Source: Deinococcus alpinitundrae
GTDB lineage: Bacteria > Deinococcota > Deinococci > Deinococcales > Deinococcaceae
Length of the DNA stretch: 64,000 bases
NCBI RefSeq assembly: GCF_009982895.1
Contig: NZ_WXZL01000004.1
Coordinates: 186,001-250,000, forward strand
Direction of reading: 5' to 3'
The notes beneath the pieces are model-generated. The model ran no database searches, was not told the origin of the DNA, and saw only the letters and a list, made by a program, of their open reading frames with translations. Shown here piece by piece: positions 39,621-48,765 of the stretch (its first letter is position 1; every line of letters starts with the position of its first letter). The translations under genes and the position numbers were made by a program.

Positions 39621-39986
39621 CTACCGGCCCCGGTCGGCGACGACCAGCAGCAGACCACCCATCATGGCGACGTTCTTGGAAAAGTGCAGCATCTGGCCCT
39701 GGCGCTCGGCTCCCTCCAATTGCCAGAAGGGGTGGCCCACCACCGTCGTCGGCACCATTGAGGCCAGCAGTGTCAGCGCCGAGGTGCGCGGCATGATGCC
39801 CAGGGCCATCAACACGCCCGACGCGGCCATGATGCCGCCGTTGAGCTGGGTCAGGCGCTCCGGCTCGGGCAGGCCCGCGCGCTCGACCAGCTTGGCGCGC
39901 TGCTGAGGATGTTGCAGCGCGCTGAGGCCGCCCTGAATGAAAATGGACGCCAGTGCGGCCCGGCCCACAAAGTTGAGGATGCTCAT
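39621..39986 (-). CDS. DoxX-family membrane protein
   Basis: This 121-residue protein has four hydrophobic segments, the N-terminal GRAALASIFIQGGLSAL and LGIMPRTSALTLLASM. DoxX proteins are small membrane proteins linked to redox and oxidant resistance. The substrate is unknown. It is convergent with the aldo/keto reductase. Confidence 0.85.
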   Translation of the reverse strand: MSILNFVGRAALASIFIQGGLSALQHPQQRAKLVERAGLPEPERLTQLNGGIMAASGVLMALGIMPRTSALTLLASMVPTTVVGHPFWQLEGAERQGQMLHFSKNVAMMGGLLLVVADRGR

Positions 39987-40104
39987 GCCCGCATCCTGCC
40001 AGAAAAAGCGGGGGGCCTGCTACTCCCCGGCCACTTCCCTTTCTTTAGACCGCCCGCTGAGACAGCGCTCGGCGCTCCCACAATCAGGGCCTGAGCGCCA
40101 GGCT

Positions 40105-40110
40105 TACACT
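40105..40110 (+). promoter_or_regulatory. Leaderless-type -10 (TACACT)
   Basis: TACACT ends 6 nt before the ATG at 40117. Confidence 0.45.
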
Positions 40111-40116
40111 GACGGC

Positions 40117-41106
40117 ATGTCAAGGTTTCTGTCCGCCGCCCTCACGCTCAGCCTGCTGGCCGCTTCAGCCGGAGCGACTGCTGCCGCACAGACGACGGCC
40201 GTGCCGCCGCTGACCACCGTTCGCATCGGGCTGGGGTACATCCCCAACGTGCAGTTCACGCCGTTTTATGTCGCCAACCGGCTGGGCTACTTCAAGGCTG
40301 AGGGGTTGAACGTCGAGTACCAGCACGGCTACGTGTCCGATCTGATGCCGCTGCTGCTCCAGGGCAAGCTCGACTTCGTGGTGGGCGACCCGGAAGACGC
40401 CGTCTTCACGCGGGTAGCGGGCCAGCCGGTCAAGTACATCATGGCGCTCTACCAGAAAGTCCCGGCGACGGTCTTCAGCCTGGCGTCCAAGAATATTCGC
40501 AGCGCCGCCGATCTCAAGGGCAAGACCATCGGCATTCCCGGTCCCTTCGGGCAGACGTATTTTGCGCTGGGGGCGCTGCTCGACGCGGCGAACCTCAAGG
40601 AAAGCGACGTGAAGCTCGCCTCCATCGGCTTTACCCAGCTCGAAGCCGTGCGCGGCGGGCGGGTGGACGCAGCAGTGGGGTTCGTCAACAACGAGGTCGT
40701 GAACCTCAAGGCGGCGGGCGTGCCGGTCAATACCCTCGACGTGACGGCGGCCTACCCGATGGTGGGCGTGGGCATCATGACCACCGAGAAGAACCTGGGT
40801 GGTGATCTGGCCAAGAAAGTCGTGCGCGCCTCGCAGCGGGCCATGCGGTTTACCATCGGCGACCCGGCCCGCGCCTACAAGATCGGCCTGAACGACTTCA
40901 AGAGCGGCGGCGGCAGCTTGGCGGTCTTGCAGGCCAGCGTCCCGCTGATGCAGAGCCCTTTGACCCGCGCCAATGGCCTGGGTTACAGCGATCCCGCCGC
41001 CTGGACCAAGGCCATCGGCTACCTGCAAAAGCAGGGCAAGGTCCCTGCCAGCGCCAAAGCCAGCGACTTTTACAGCAACGCGGCCATCAGCAAGACCCTC
41101 AAGTGA
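40117..41106 (+). CDS. NMT1/THI5-like ABC substrate-binding protein
   Basis: This 329-residue protein has a signal peptide (about 1-22). The fold is NMT1-like: IGLGYIPNVQFTPFYVANRLGYFKAEGLNVEY near residue 38, LDFVVGDPEDAVFTR and IGIPGPFGQTYFALGALL. Family members bind thiamine precursors, riboflavin, nitrate, sulfonates or taurine. No permease or ATPase lies next to it, so the ligand is unresolved. The start is supported by the signal peptide and -10. Confidence 0.9.
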   Translation: MSRFLSAALTLSLLAASAGATAAAQTTAVPPLTTVRIGLGYIPNVQFTPFYVANRLGYFKAEGLNVEYQHGYVSDLMPLLLQGKLDFVVGDPEDAVFTRVAGQPVKYIMALYQKVPATVFSLASKNIRSAADLKGKTIGIPGPFGQTYFALGALLDAANLKESDVKLASIGFTQLEAVRGGRVDAAVGFVNNEVVNLKAAGVPVNTLDVTAAYPMVGVGIMTTEKNLGGDLAKKVVRASQRAMRFTIGDPARAYKIGLNDFKSGGGSLAVLQASVPLMQSPLTRANGLGYSDPAAWTKAIGYLQKQGKVPASAKASDFYSNAAISKTLK

Positions 41107-41117
41107 AGCTGTGGCGG

Positions 41118-41155
41118 CGCGGCACTAGGCATCCTGGCCTAGTCGCCGTGCCGCG
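41118..41155. repeat. Composite inverted repeat after the NMT1-like gene
   Basis: Outer arms CGCGGCAC/GTGCCGCG and inner arms CTAGGC/GCCTAG form a two-part hairpin. There is no U-tract, so it may be a factor-dependent or processing structure rather than an intrinsic terminator. Confidence 0.5.
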
Positions 41156-41217
41156 TGCGCCTCATGGTCCGCTCACCTGCTAAGCTGGAGCCAACACCGA
41201 TAAGGAGGTGCAGCAAA

Positions 41218-41352
41218 ATGACCGACAACTTTGATTTTGTTTCCGAGGCCGAGCAGGGTCCCGCCCCCGTCTTCCCCGCCATCATTGATCCACGGAGCAT
41301 GCATGCTGCACTTCCCAGCGACTTCCTTACGAACCCTTTCCCGAGTAGTTAA
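41218..41352 (+). CDS. 44-codon ORF, apparent N-terminus of the RIO1 kinase gene
   Basis: The ATG at 41218 follows a strong AAGGAGGTG SD. It encodes 44 residues (MTDNFDFVSEAEQG...DFLTNPFPSS) and ends at TAA 41350. The same frame resumes 15 bp later as the RIO1 kinase ORF. The simplest reading is a kinase gene interrupted by one in-frame stop. Alternatively it is a small leader ORF. Confidence 0.5.
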   Translation: MTDNFDFVSEAEQGPAPVFPAIIDPRSMHAALPSDFLTNPFPSS

Positions 41353-41367
41353 CGTTCAGAGGCCCAC

Positions 41368-42261
41368 TTGAAGGGCCAGATCGCCGACCGGTACGAACGC
41401 GGCGAGGACGCCGATCAGGGCCTGAAGATCAGCCGCAAGCGCCGCAAGCCCCAGGGCAAACGCAAGCTGGCCGCGCTGAGTGTGGGTACCGACGCCAAAG
41501 ACCCGGTGCTGACGCAGCTCGAAGACCTGGGCCTCATCGGCGACGTGCTTTCCGAGATCAAGAGCGGCAAGGAAGCCACCGTTTACCTGGCCGAGGGCGA
41601 CCCCGATCAGGGCGTAGCGGGGTTGATCGCCCTCAAAATCTACCGCGACGTGGCGGCCCGCAGTTTCAAGAATACCGGCGAGTACGGCACAGGGCTGGCC
41701 CGCAGCAGCGACGCGGTGGCCAAGGCGATTGCCAAGCGCGGCTCGAAAGGCGCGGCGGCGCTGCAAGACCTGTGGGTCGCCAGCGAATACCTGGTGCTGT
41801 GGCAGCTCTGGCAAGCCGGGCTGAACGTGCCCGAGCCGCTGGTCGGCCCCGATCCCTACGATTATGTGCAGACCAGTCCCGCCGTGCTGATGCGCTTTGT
41901 CGGTGACGAGGACGCCCCCGCGCCGAGGCTGAGTGACATTCGCCTGTCGCCGGAAGATGCCCGGACGGCCTGGCAGCAGGCCCTGGAAGGCATGGCGCGG
42001 CTCCTCAAACTGGACCTGGTTCACGGCGACTACAGCACCTATAACCTCCTGTGGTGGGAGGGGAGCGTGATGATGATTGATTTTCCGCAGGTCAGTGACC
42101 GGACCAATCCCAATTTTCAGTCGCTGCTCAAACGCGACGCCGAGAGCCTGGCGCAGAGTTTCCGGCGGCTGGGCATCCGCGAGGACGCCGAGAGCACCCT
42201 GCGCGAGGTGCAGCGCCTCGCCCGCACCCTCGCCGACAAACCCCGCCTGACCCTGCCGTGA
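41368..42261 (+). CDS. RIO1-family protein kinase (possibly N-terminally truncated)
   Basis: The TTG at 41368 gives 297 residues. The kinase has the RIO P-loop region SEIKSGKEATVYLAEG near residue 65 with the ATP-binding Lys in LIALKIYRDV, a catalytic HGDYSTYNLLWW (RIO version of HRD), and MMIDFPQVSD (metal-binding Asp). Bacterial RIO1 kinases are Ser/Thr kinases of uncertain target. A weak AGAGG lies 5 nt before the TTG. The gene is in frame with the 44-codon ORF across one TAA, so the intact protein may be about 50 residues longer. It has a terminator. Confidence 0.88.
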   Translation: MKGQIADRYERGEDADQGLKISRKRRKPQGKRKLAALSVGTDAKDPVLTQLEDLGLIGDVLSEIKSGKEATVYLAEGDPDQGVAGLIALKIYRDVAARSFKNTGEYGTGLARSSDAVAKAIAKRGSKGAAALQDLWVASEYLVLWQLWQAGLNVPEPLVGPDPYDYVQTSPAVLMRFVGDEDAPAPRLSDIRLSPEDARTAWQQALEGMARLLKLDLVHGDYSTYNLLWWEGSVMMIDFPQVSDRTNPNFQSLLKRDAESLAQSFRRLGIREDAESTLREVQRLARTLADKPRLTLP

Positions 42262-42272
42262 GCCAGGCAGGG

Positions 42273-42307
42273 AAAAGCCGCCCCCATCCTCGGGGGCGGC
42301 TTTTTTT
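42273..42307 (+). terminator. Rho-independent terminator after the RIO1 gene
   Basis: GCCGCCCCC pairs with GGGGGCGGC around a short loop, followed by seven T; the upstream AAAA extends the stem. Confidence 0.92.
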
Positions 42308-42336
42308 GATGGCGTGATTTTTGAAAAGGAGGGAAA

Positions 42337-42588
42337 GTGGAAGCGTTCGAACAGTGGATAGAGGAACTTGAACAAGCGATAGACGACGATCTGGTCCAGG
42401 CCACGCTGGACTCGGCACGGCGTCTTGAACATAGCCTCGCGCTTGAGTTCGCCTTCGTCGGTGTGGATGAGCGAGATCAGCCGGGCAACGAGCGCTGGCA
42501 AGTGACGCTCACGGGCGTCGCCGGGCATCGCCTGGCATTTGAATGGGTGCTGCCCCGCCTCAGCACCCGCCGACGCCGGGCCGGTTGA
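42337..42588 (+). CDS. Small hypothetical protein
   Basis: The GTG at 42337 is preceded by AAGGAGG at good spacing. The 83-residue product is acidic at the N-terminus (EQWIEELEQAIDDD) and ends in a basic RRRRAG tail. It has no signal peptide or membrane segment and no recognised family. It follows the RIO1 terminator. Confidence 0.6.
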   Translation: MEAFEQWIEELEQAIDDDLVQATLDSARRLEHSLALEFAFVGVDERDQPGNERWQVTLTGVAGHRLAFEWVLPRLSTRRRRAG

Positions 42589-42889
42589 GCACGATCTGCG
42601 CGCGGCGCACTACGACTGGGCTTAAGGCCCCTTCGACGCCACCTACCACCTTCGGCGTCGGTCAGCTCGCGCACGGCCCGCTGAGTCTGCTGGAGCGGTA
42701 GGCCCTCGTGCTGGAGGTTCACGGGATGCGCCCCAGTCTGCTTGCGTCGGGGCGGCGCACTCCTCAGCTTCCAGCGCCCACTCGTATCTTGCGACTGGTC
42801 GGAAGGCAGGGTCGCCAGAAACTTCGTCAGCGCCCACAATTTCCGCGCCCAACGTCTGCTTGAGACTTCATCAAGCGGCCGACCAACCT
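42589..42889. other. Unassigned region, possible gene remnant
   Basis: About 300 bp with no acceptable ORF. Frames on the + strand contain fragments such as FGVGQLAHGPLSLLER separated by stops, which look like decayed coding sequence. I could not identify a parent family. A minus-strand frame (42477-42893) is Arg-rich and unconvincing. Confidence 0.3.
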
Positions 42890-44134
42890 TCACGGCAGCG
42901 CCGGGTCCATCCGGGTGCGCCGTGCCCGGTGCAGGTTCACGGCCAGCAGCAGCAGGACCACGTTCAGTCCGGCGATGACCATAAAGAGGGTGCGCGGGTG
43001 GGCGCTGAAGATGGCCCCGGCCAGCCCCGCCGCCGGAACCGACACCAGCAGCGTCAGGGTCTGCACCGCCGAGTAGAGGTCCGCCGTGCCCTGCTGGGGC
43101 AGGTGGCTGAACAGCACCGCGTCCCGGTAGGTCTGGGTGAGGAAGGTGGCCCCGGCCAGCAAACTGACCACCAACAGCAGCGCGCCCAGGTTTCCGGCGG
43201 GAATCAGCAGCAGGGCCGCTGCTCCGAGCAGGCCCAGCGCCCGCGTGAACACCAGCGTCAACTCGGCGCTCACTGCCGACAGCCGCCGCAGTACCAGGCT
43301 GTACATCAGAATGGTCGTGATGGCCGTCGCCACCGGCACCAGCGACACCGCCTGCGCCCCGAAGCCCAGCGTGGCGCTGAAAAACAGAATCTGAAAGAGA
43401 TTCATCTGCTCGGCGAACACTGTCAGCACGTAAAAGGCCACCACGCCCTTGAGCCCCGGCCTGCGTCCCAGGGTCCGCACCAGTTGCGGGGTGCGGGCCA
43501 GGCTCTGCCAGGGATTGAGGTCGCGGTGCTCCTGCATGGCCGCCTCACCGCGCTGGGTTTCCTGGGTCAGGGCGTTGCGCCACACGAACATCACCGTCAT
43601 GCCCACCGCGCCGAGCAGATAGTAGACCCGCAAGGTCGCCACCACCCCCCGGCTGGCAATTACCAAGCCGATCAGCGGCGTCAGCAGCCCGGCGAAGGCG
43701 TTGATCAGATTGATGATCCCGAACACCCTGGCCTGCTGGCGCTCCTCCACGTCCTCGATGAGGAGCAGGCTCCACGACACCGCCACGATTCGCCCGCTGG
43801 CGCTCAGGAAGGCGGCCAGCGCGAAGGACGCGAAGCTGTGCGCGAAGGCCCAGACGATCATCGGCAGACTCCACGAAATCAAATCCCAGATCAGGGTGGT
43901 GCGGCGGCGGCCCAGCCGGTTGGTGATCGGCGCGGCCAGCAGCTGAAAACCGAACGAGCAGGCCAGCGTGAACGATCCCAGCAACCCGATTTGGGTGCTG
44001 CTCAGGCCCACGCCGCTCATGTACAGCGGCGCGTAATACATCACGACCACGCCGAACACCCCCCACAGCGGCTCCATCCGGATGGCGTTGCGGGCGTTGC
44101 GCGGCAGGTCGGTGAGCGAGGGCAGCAGTCTCAA
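42890..44134 (-). CDS. MFS transporter
   Basis: This 414-residue protein has 11-12 membrane segments with the MFS loop-2/3 motif NRLGRRRTTLIWD near residue 75 and a second half starting near residue 210. Its substrate is unknown; its position at the end of a glycosidase operon suggests sugar uptake or efflux. The TTG at 44134 is used as start because no ATG fits; an ATG at 44172 opens a 13-codon ORF ending in TTGA at this start, so coupling or an N-terminal frameshift is possible. The next ATG in frame corresponds to IRMEPLWG. Confidence 0.82.
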   Translation of the reverse strand: MRLLPSLTDLPRNARNAIRMEPLWGVFGVVVMYYAPLYMSGVGLSSTQIGLLGSFTLACSFGFQLLAAPITNRLGRRRTTLIWDLISWSLPMIVWAFAHSFASFALAAFLSASGRIVAVSWSLLLIEDVEERQQARVFGIINLINAFAGLLTPLIGLVIASRGVVATLRVYYLLGAVGMTVMFVWRNALTQETQRGEAAMQEHRDLNPWQSLARTPQLVRTLGRRPGLKGVVAFYVLTVFAEQMNLFQILFFSATLGFGAQAVSLVPVATAITTILMYSLVLRRLSAVSAELTLVFTRALGLLGAAALLLIPAGNLGALLLVVSLLAGATFLTQTYRDAVLFSHLPQQGTADLYSAVQTLTLLVSVPAAGLAGAIFSAHPRTLFMVIAGLNVVLLLLAVNLHRARRTRMDPALP

Positions 44135-44178
44135 GAGGAAGAACCGGTCAGCACGGGGCGGGCGAAAGGCATAGGGGC

Positions 44179-45195
44179 TTAGCCTACTCCGGTCTCCTCC
44201 CCGGTGCGGCTTTCCAGCATCAGGTCCAGCAACGCCCGGTCCACCAGATAGCCGTCAATTTCCTCGTAGACCACGCCGGGCCGCCCGTGACTGACGATGC
44301 CGAACACGCCCTCGAACTCCCACAGCGCGTAGCCCCAGCCGTACTCCTTGAACAGACTGAAGAGATCCTTGAACCAGCGCAGGGCCACATGTTGAGGCGT
44401 GTAGACGTAGCAGCCAAACTCTCCGATATGGACGGGTGCGCCCGCTGCCTGCACCTCGCGCCAGGGCTGGTAGAAGTCGTGCAGCGCCTCACGGTTCCAG
44501 ACGCGTCCCTCGTAGACGGTGCCGGGGTATTCGGGGGCCGCGCCGGGCGTGTTCCAGCCGTTCCACCACGGCGCGCCCCAGTGGCTGACCGGGTAGGGCT
44601 GATAGGCCCGCCCGCTGTGGGTCACATTCAGGTGGGCCAGTTCCGGCATGGCGATGTTGCCGCCGCCGAGACCGTCGATGACGACGGGGCGGGTGGGATC
44701 AACCGCGCGGATGGCAGCCACCGTTCGGGTGATCAGCGCGGCGTGAATGTCACGCGTCAGGCCCCGCGTGCCGATGTCCGGCGGCTCGTTGACCAGATCG
44801 AAACTGAGGTCAGCCGCGCTGACGCCCTCGTAGCGCCGCGTGAAGGTTTCCCACAAAAAGACGAAGCCGTCCTGAGCCACAACGTCGGTCCAGAGGTTGT
44901 CGCGCTCCAGGTCCTGACCGTTGATACAGTAGCCGGGAGCGCGGTGCAGGTTGAGGCTGAGGTGAATGCCGCGCGACTGGCAGGCCGCGAGATAACGGTC
45001 GAGGTATTCGAACACCGCCTCGTCAGGGTGCAGGTAATCGAAATCCCGGGTCCAGAACTGGTAATTGGTGGGAATCCGCACGAAGTTGAAGCCGTAGCGG
45101 GCCATGAAATCCAGCGCCTGCCCGTCGGGTTCCTGGGGTTGTGTTCCCGCTTGCCAGTGATACATCCACTGAAAATTGAAGCCGTAGTAGGTCAT
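44179..45195 (-). CDS. GH5-type glycoside hydrolase
   Basis: This 338-residue TIM-barrel enzyme has the GH5 pattern: YGFNFVRIPTNYQFWTR near residue 35, LNLHRAPGY near 80, the acid/base Glu in LVNEPPDIG near 140 and the nucleophile Glu in HIGEFGCYV near 270. There is no signal peptide, so it acts in the cytosol on imported oligosaccharides. Mannosidase, cellulase or related activity cannot be separated from sequence. It follows the GH43-like gene by 10 bp. Confidence 0.88.
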   Translation of the reverse strand: MTYYGFNFQWMYHWQAGTQPQEPDGQALDFMARYGFNFVRIPTNYQFWTRDFDYLHPDEAVFEYLDRYLAACQSRGIHLSLNLHRAPGYCINGQDLERDNLWTDVVAQDGFVFLWETFTRRYEGVSAADLSFDLVNEPPDIGTRGLTRDIHAALITRTVAAIRAVDPTRPVVIDGLGGGNIAMPELAHLNVTHSGRAYQPYPVSHWGAPWWNGWNTPGAAPEYPGTVYEGRVWNREALHDFYQPWREVQAAGAPVHIGEFGCYVYTPQHVALRWFKDLFSLFKEYGWGYALWEFEGVFGIVSHGRPGVVYEEIDGYLVDRALLDLMLESRTGEETGVG

Positions 45196-45205
45196 GTGTC
45201 TCCCT

Positions 45206-46075
45206 TCAGGTCATCACGACAGGGTTGATGGTGTCTTGCTCAAACTCAAGGTTGTCGATACACAGCATCCGCGCTCCCGGATCGGTGTTGCCGATGACGC
45301 GGCGGTGGTAGACGATGAGCCATTCGTCGGTTTCGGGCAAATGCAGATACCCGTGGTGGCCGGGGCCCTCCGCGACTGGGGGCCGACTTTTCAGCACGAC
45401 GCCGCGAGGCCCGAAGGGGCCGAAGGGGTTGTCGCTGACGCCGTAGGCCACGCTGTAGGTCCCGTCCACCCAGTCACCCTGTGACCACATCAGGAAATAC
45501 TGGCCGTTGCGCTTGATCATGCAGGGCGCTTCAACGTAGCCGTCCGGCGTAACACCGCGCAGACTGCCGGGCACGATCCCGGTCATCTCGTCGTTCATCA
45601 CCGCGACGTTGCAGTGCTTCCAGCCACCGTAATACAGATACACCGTGCCGTCGTCGTCCTTGAAGAGGTGGGCGTCGATCGGTTGCGCTCCGCCGATGAA
45701 GCGGTCGAGCATGGGCTTTCCCAGCAGGCCGCGAAACGGTCCGGCGGGCGAGTCGGAGACGGCGATTTCCAGCCCGCCGACCTGTCCGTCGTTCAGGATG
45801 TCGTTGCTGGCGAACATCAGGAAGTAGCGCCCGCCTTTTTCAAGGATGGTCGGTGCCCAGACGGCCCGCCAGATCCAGGGAAAGTCGGCCATTTCAATGA
45901 CGCCCGCGTGCTTGTCCCAGTGAATCAGGTCGGCGGAGCTGAAGGCGTCGATGTTGAGCTGCTGAGTGTAGTCGGTGGCCGAACGGGTGGCGTAGATCCA
46001 GGATCTGCCCGCATAGAATCGGGCCTCGGGATCGGCGTAGAAGCCGGGAACGATGGGATTGGCGGGGAGGTTCAA
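45206..46075 (-). CDS. GH43-like glycosidase
   Basis: The TTG at 46075 overlaps the GH38 stop (TTGA) and has AGGAG upstream; the protein has 289 residues. The five-bladed beta-propeller family signature is NPIVPGFYADPEARFY with the catalytic base Asp near residue 14, APTILEKGGRYFL, and the general acid Glu in YVEAPCMIKRNG near 205. It has no signal peptide. Typical activities are arabinofuranosidase, xylosidase or galactosidase. Confidence 0.85.
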   Translation of the reverse strand: MNLPANPIVPGFYADPEARFYAGRSWIYATRSATDYTQQLNIDAFSSADLIHWDKHAGVIEMADFPWIWRAVWAPTILEKGGRYFLMFASNDILNDGQVGGLEIAVSDSPAGPFRGLLGKPMLDRFIGGAQPIDAHLFKDDDGTVYLYYGGWKHCNVAVMNDEMTGIVPGSLRGVTPDGYVEAPCMIKRNGQYFLMWSQGDWVDGTYSVAYGVSDNPFGPFGPRGVVLKSRPPVAEGPGHHGYLHLPETDEWLIVYHRRVIGNTDPGARMLCIDNLEFEQDTINPVVMT

Positions 46076-48765
46076 GATTGGTTCTCCTGAGCTGAGGGGG
46101 TAAGTTCCAGATGCAAGGTGACGCTGCGGCGCGGGAGCAACTCCAGGGTGACGCCCCCATCCGGTACGGCCAGTGCTTTCTCTTTGATGCCGAACAGATC
46201 GCAATGCCACGCCCGCCCAATCTTCAACAACGCCGAAGCGACACGCACGGTCTGTATATCTTCGCTGGCATTCAGCAGTGAGAGCAGAGCGCCGCCGTCC
46301 GCCGCTTTGAAGTGCGTCACCAGAACCGGCGCGTCCGGCAGATTGAGCAGCGTTCCGCTGGCGGGCAAGCGCGGCGGCGTCACGCCCGGCTCCCCGAAGT
46401 GCTGGGTCAGCGGCGCGGCGTGCTCGGTCTCCAGCCCGAAGCGCTGGGCGCGCGCCTCGTCGAACGGCCCGGCATACGGCAGCAGGCGGTAGCGGGCCGT
46501 GACCAGCCCCGGTTGCACCGGCTGGAAATTGGTTTCCCAGTAGTTGTTGGTGATCCAACCCAGCAGCATGGACCGCTCCAGCACAAATGCCGATTGGGCC
46601 TGCCCGAAGTGAAAGTCACCCAGTTGCACCATCGGATTTTCCGGCAGGGCGACGGTCACACCAAAGTCGCCGTTGTTGAAATCGGCCCAGCCCTGCACCG
46701 TGAAATAGTCGCGGCAGACGCCCGGCAACTGGTCTCGCCCCGGTATCACCGGCTGCCCGGCCATGTTCAGCCGGACTGCCGCGCCGGGCAGACTGAAGGG
46801 AAACAGCAGGTAGGTGGCCTGCGGATGCGGGTCCTGGTTCATCTCCCACTCGGCCTCGCACTCGATCCAGTCGGCATGTAAGGGTAAAAAGACGCGCTGG
46901 GCCAGCTGGCCCACTTGGGGGTGCTCCAGCAGTTGCTCCACGGCCACGCCCAGCGGCGTGCGGTAGACATGGTACGCGGTGACACGGCTGGGGCCGGTGC
47001 GGTTGGCAATCCAGCCGGGTTGCCAGCCGCTCACATCGGCGGCGGTGGGTGTCCAGTCCAACTTGTTGAGCAGGCGGCGCGGCCAGTCGTGGGTGCGGCT
47101 CGCCACCTCCTCGTGGACGAAGCCGTGCAGCGGATGTCCGGCGTCAGCGTCCACCCACTCGCGCCTGAGCTGCTTGTCGTAGAGGGAAACGACGCCGCCA
47201 AGTTCGGTGTCAAAGATGAGGCGGTAACGCGCCGTCTCCACCTCCGCTTCCTGGCTCACCGCCGCCGTGTTCACGTTCAGCACGCTTGCCTTGGGAACGG
47301 TTGCGTAGCCGAACGCCGGAACCTCGGTGGGCGGCAGCACCCAGCCCAGATTGCCGCCGTGATGGACCGCGTTGCGCCCCGTCCAGATGGATGTGGGCGG
47401 CGTGTCATGGCCCTGAAAATGGCGGCTGGCAGTGGTGTCGGCGGGGTCGCCGCGCGGCGTCAGGGTGTTGGCCGGAACCTGCCCGCTGACGGTACGCGGC
47501 CAGGGCAGCGGATTGAAGACCAGCAGTTCATCCGCGCCGCCATCCACGAACTGCGCGAAGTCGGCCAGGGCGTCACGCGCCAGCAGCAGGCTGAGGCTGC
47601 GGGCGGTGTAGGCCAGATTCAGCTTGTGGCTCTTTTGTGAAAGCGAATCGTCGGTGCCCGGCGTGCCCACTGCGCTGTCGGCCCCCCAGGTGTGTTCGCT
47701 CCACAGGTTCAGGGCGCGCCACGCCTCGTCGCGGTAGAGCCGGAAGGAACGCCCGGCCCACTGCGTTCTCAGTCCGGGTTGAGGCGCTGCGGCCAGACCC
47801 TGCAAGGCGGCGTGAATGGCGTCGGCGTCAGTCAGGCGCACCCGGTTGGCCCAATCAATCGCCGTCTCACGGGCGGTGCTGATACAGCCGAAATTCCAGA
47901 AATCGGTCCAGTCGCCGCGCCAGACCTCAAGCGGCTGCGCATGTTCTCTGAGCGCCGCCCAGAACATCCTCGGCGTCGCCATCACGATTCTCGGCCCGCG
48001 CCCGGAGGCGTTCCACTGGCGGGCGAACGTCGCATACTGCGGATAGACGCTGCCGTTGTCGCCGTAGGGGTGATCGCCCTGAAGCATCACGAAGGGCAGC
48101 GGGAACTCCACGTGTTTCAGATGGGCTTCAAGGCGCGGCACCCAGGCCGCGAACGCCGCGTCACTCGTCTCCCCGATGCCGAATTCGCGGGCGCGGGGAT
48201 AGGCCCAGCCGTTGAAGGTGGGCAGGGTGCGTCCGCTGGGAGCCTGCCACCCGAACACGGCAGGCCGGGGCGGAGCACCGCCGAAGTGAATATTGATCGC
48301 CATCGAGAAGCCCTCGATTCCCGCGTCCAGCAGCACGTCGGCCAGCGGCCAGTTCTGCCCGTTCACGTCACTCTGCATGGCGTAACGGATATCCAGCCCC
48401 AGGTCGCGCAGCCGCGCCACCGCCCGCAGCGCCTCGGCAGACTGGGCGCGGTTGTGCAGCGGGGTCATGTTGGCGAACATGGCGGCGACTTCCAGGTGGC
48501 CGCTTCTGTCGGCGGCGACGAAGCGGTCGATGTCGCGCGCAGAGGCTGTTTCCAGCCACTTCAGGACGGGCGCGGTGGTTTCGCAGGTCCAGCGGAACTG
48601 GCTCTCGAAGGGGCCGTCTTGCAGCCGCTCGATGGTATTCAGGACGTCGTCGATGAAGCGGGCCTGCAACTCCCAGAAGACCGGCTGATCGGCGGTGAAT
48701 CCCACGTCGGTGTGGCTGTGGTGGACCAGGTAGATGGTGTTCAGTTCAGGCACGGGCGTCTTCAC
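46072..48765 (-). CDS. GH38-type alpha-mannosidase
   Basis: This 897-residue protein begins with the GH38/57 N-terminal metal-binding segment YLVHHSHTDVGFT near residue 12. A catalytic-domain Asp lies in AMQSDVNGQNW near 130, and the metal-binding His in GDHPYGDNGS. The long C-terminal beta-sandwich part is typical of retaining alpha-mannosidases. No signal peptide is present. It overlaps the upstream GH28 gene by 20 bp, so the two are co-translated. Confidence 0.87.
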   Translation of the reverse strand: MKTPVPELNTIYLVHHSHTDVGFTADQPVFWELQARFIDDVLNTIERLQDGPFESQFRWTCETTAPVLKWLETASARDIDRFVAADRSGHLEVAAMFANMTPLHNRAQSAEALRAVARLRDLGLDIRYAMQSDVNGQNWPLADVLLDAGIEGFSMAINIHFGGAPPRPAVFGWQAPSGRTLPTFNGWAYPRAREFGIGETSDAAFAAWVPRLEAHLKHVEFPLPFVMLQGDHPYGDNGSVYPQYATFARQWNASGRGPRIVMATPRMFWAALREHAQPLEVWRGDWTDFWNFGCISTARETAIDWANRVRLTDADAIHAALQGLAAAPQPGLRTQWAGRSFRLYRDEAWRALNLWSEHTWGADSAVGTPGTDDSLSQKSHKLNLAYTARSLSLLLARDALADFAQFVDGGADELLVFNPLPWPRTVSGQVPANTLTPRGDPADTTASRHFQGHDTPPTSIWTGRNAVHHGGNLGWVLPPTEVPAFGYATVPKASVLNVNTAAVSQEAEVETARYRLIFDTELGGVVSLYDKQLRREWVDADAGHPLHGFVHEEVASRTHDWPRRLLNKLDWTPTAADVSGWQPGWIANRTGPSRVTAYHVYRTPLGVAVEQLLEHPQVGQLAQRVFLPLHADWIECEAEWEMNQDPHPQATYLLFPFSLPGAAVRLNMAGQPVIPGRDQLPGVCRDYFTVQGWADFNNGDFGVTVALPENPMVQLGDFHFGQAQSAFVLERSMLLGWITNNYWETNFQPVQPGLVTARYRLLPYAGPFDEARAQRFGLETEHAAPLTQHFGEPGVTPPRLPASGTLLNLPDAPVLVTHFKAADGGALLSLLNASEDIQTVRVASALLKIGRAWHCDLFGIKEKALAVPDGGVTLELLPRRSVTLHLELTPSAQENQS

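Noticed and set aside
41118..41155. Intrinsic terminator after the NMT1-like gene
   Set aside because: The hairpin is clear but no U-tract follows, so I list it only as an inverted repeat.
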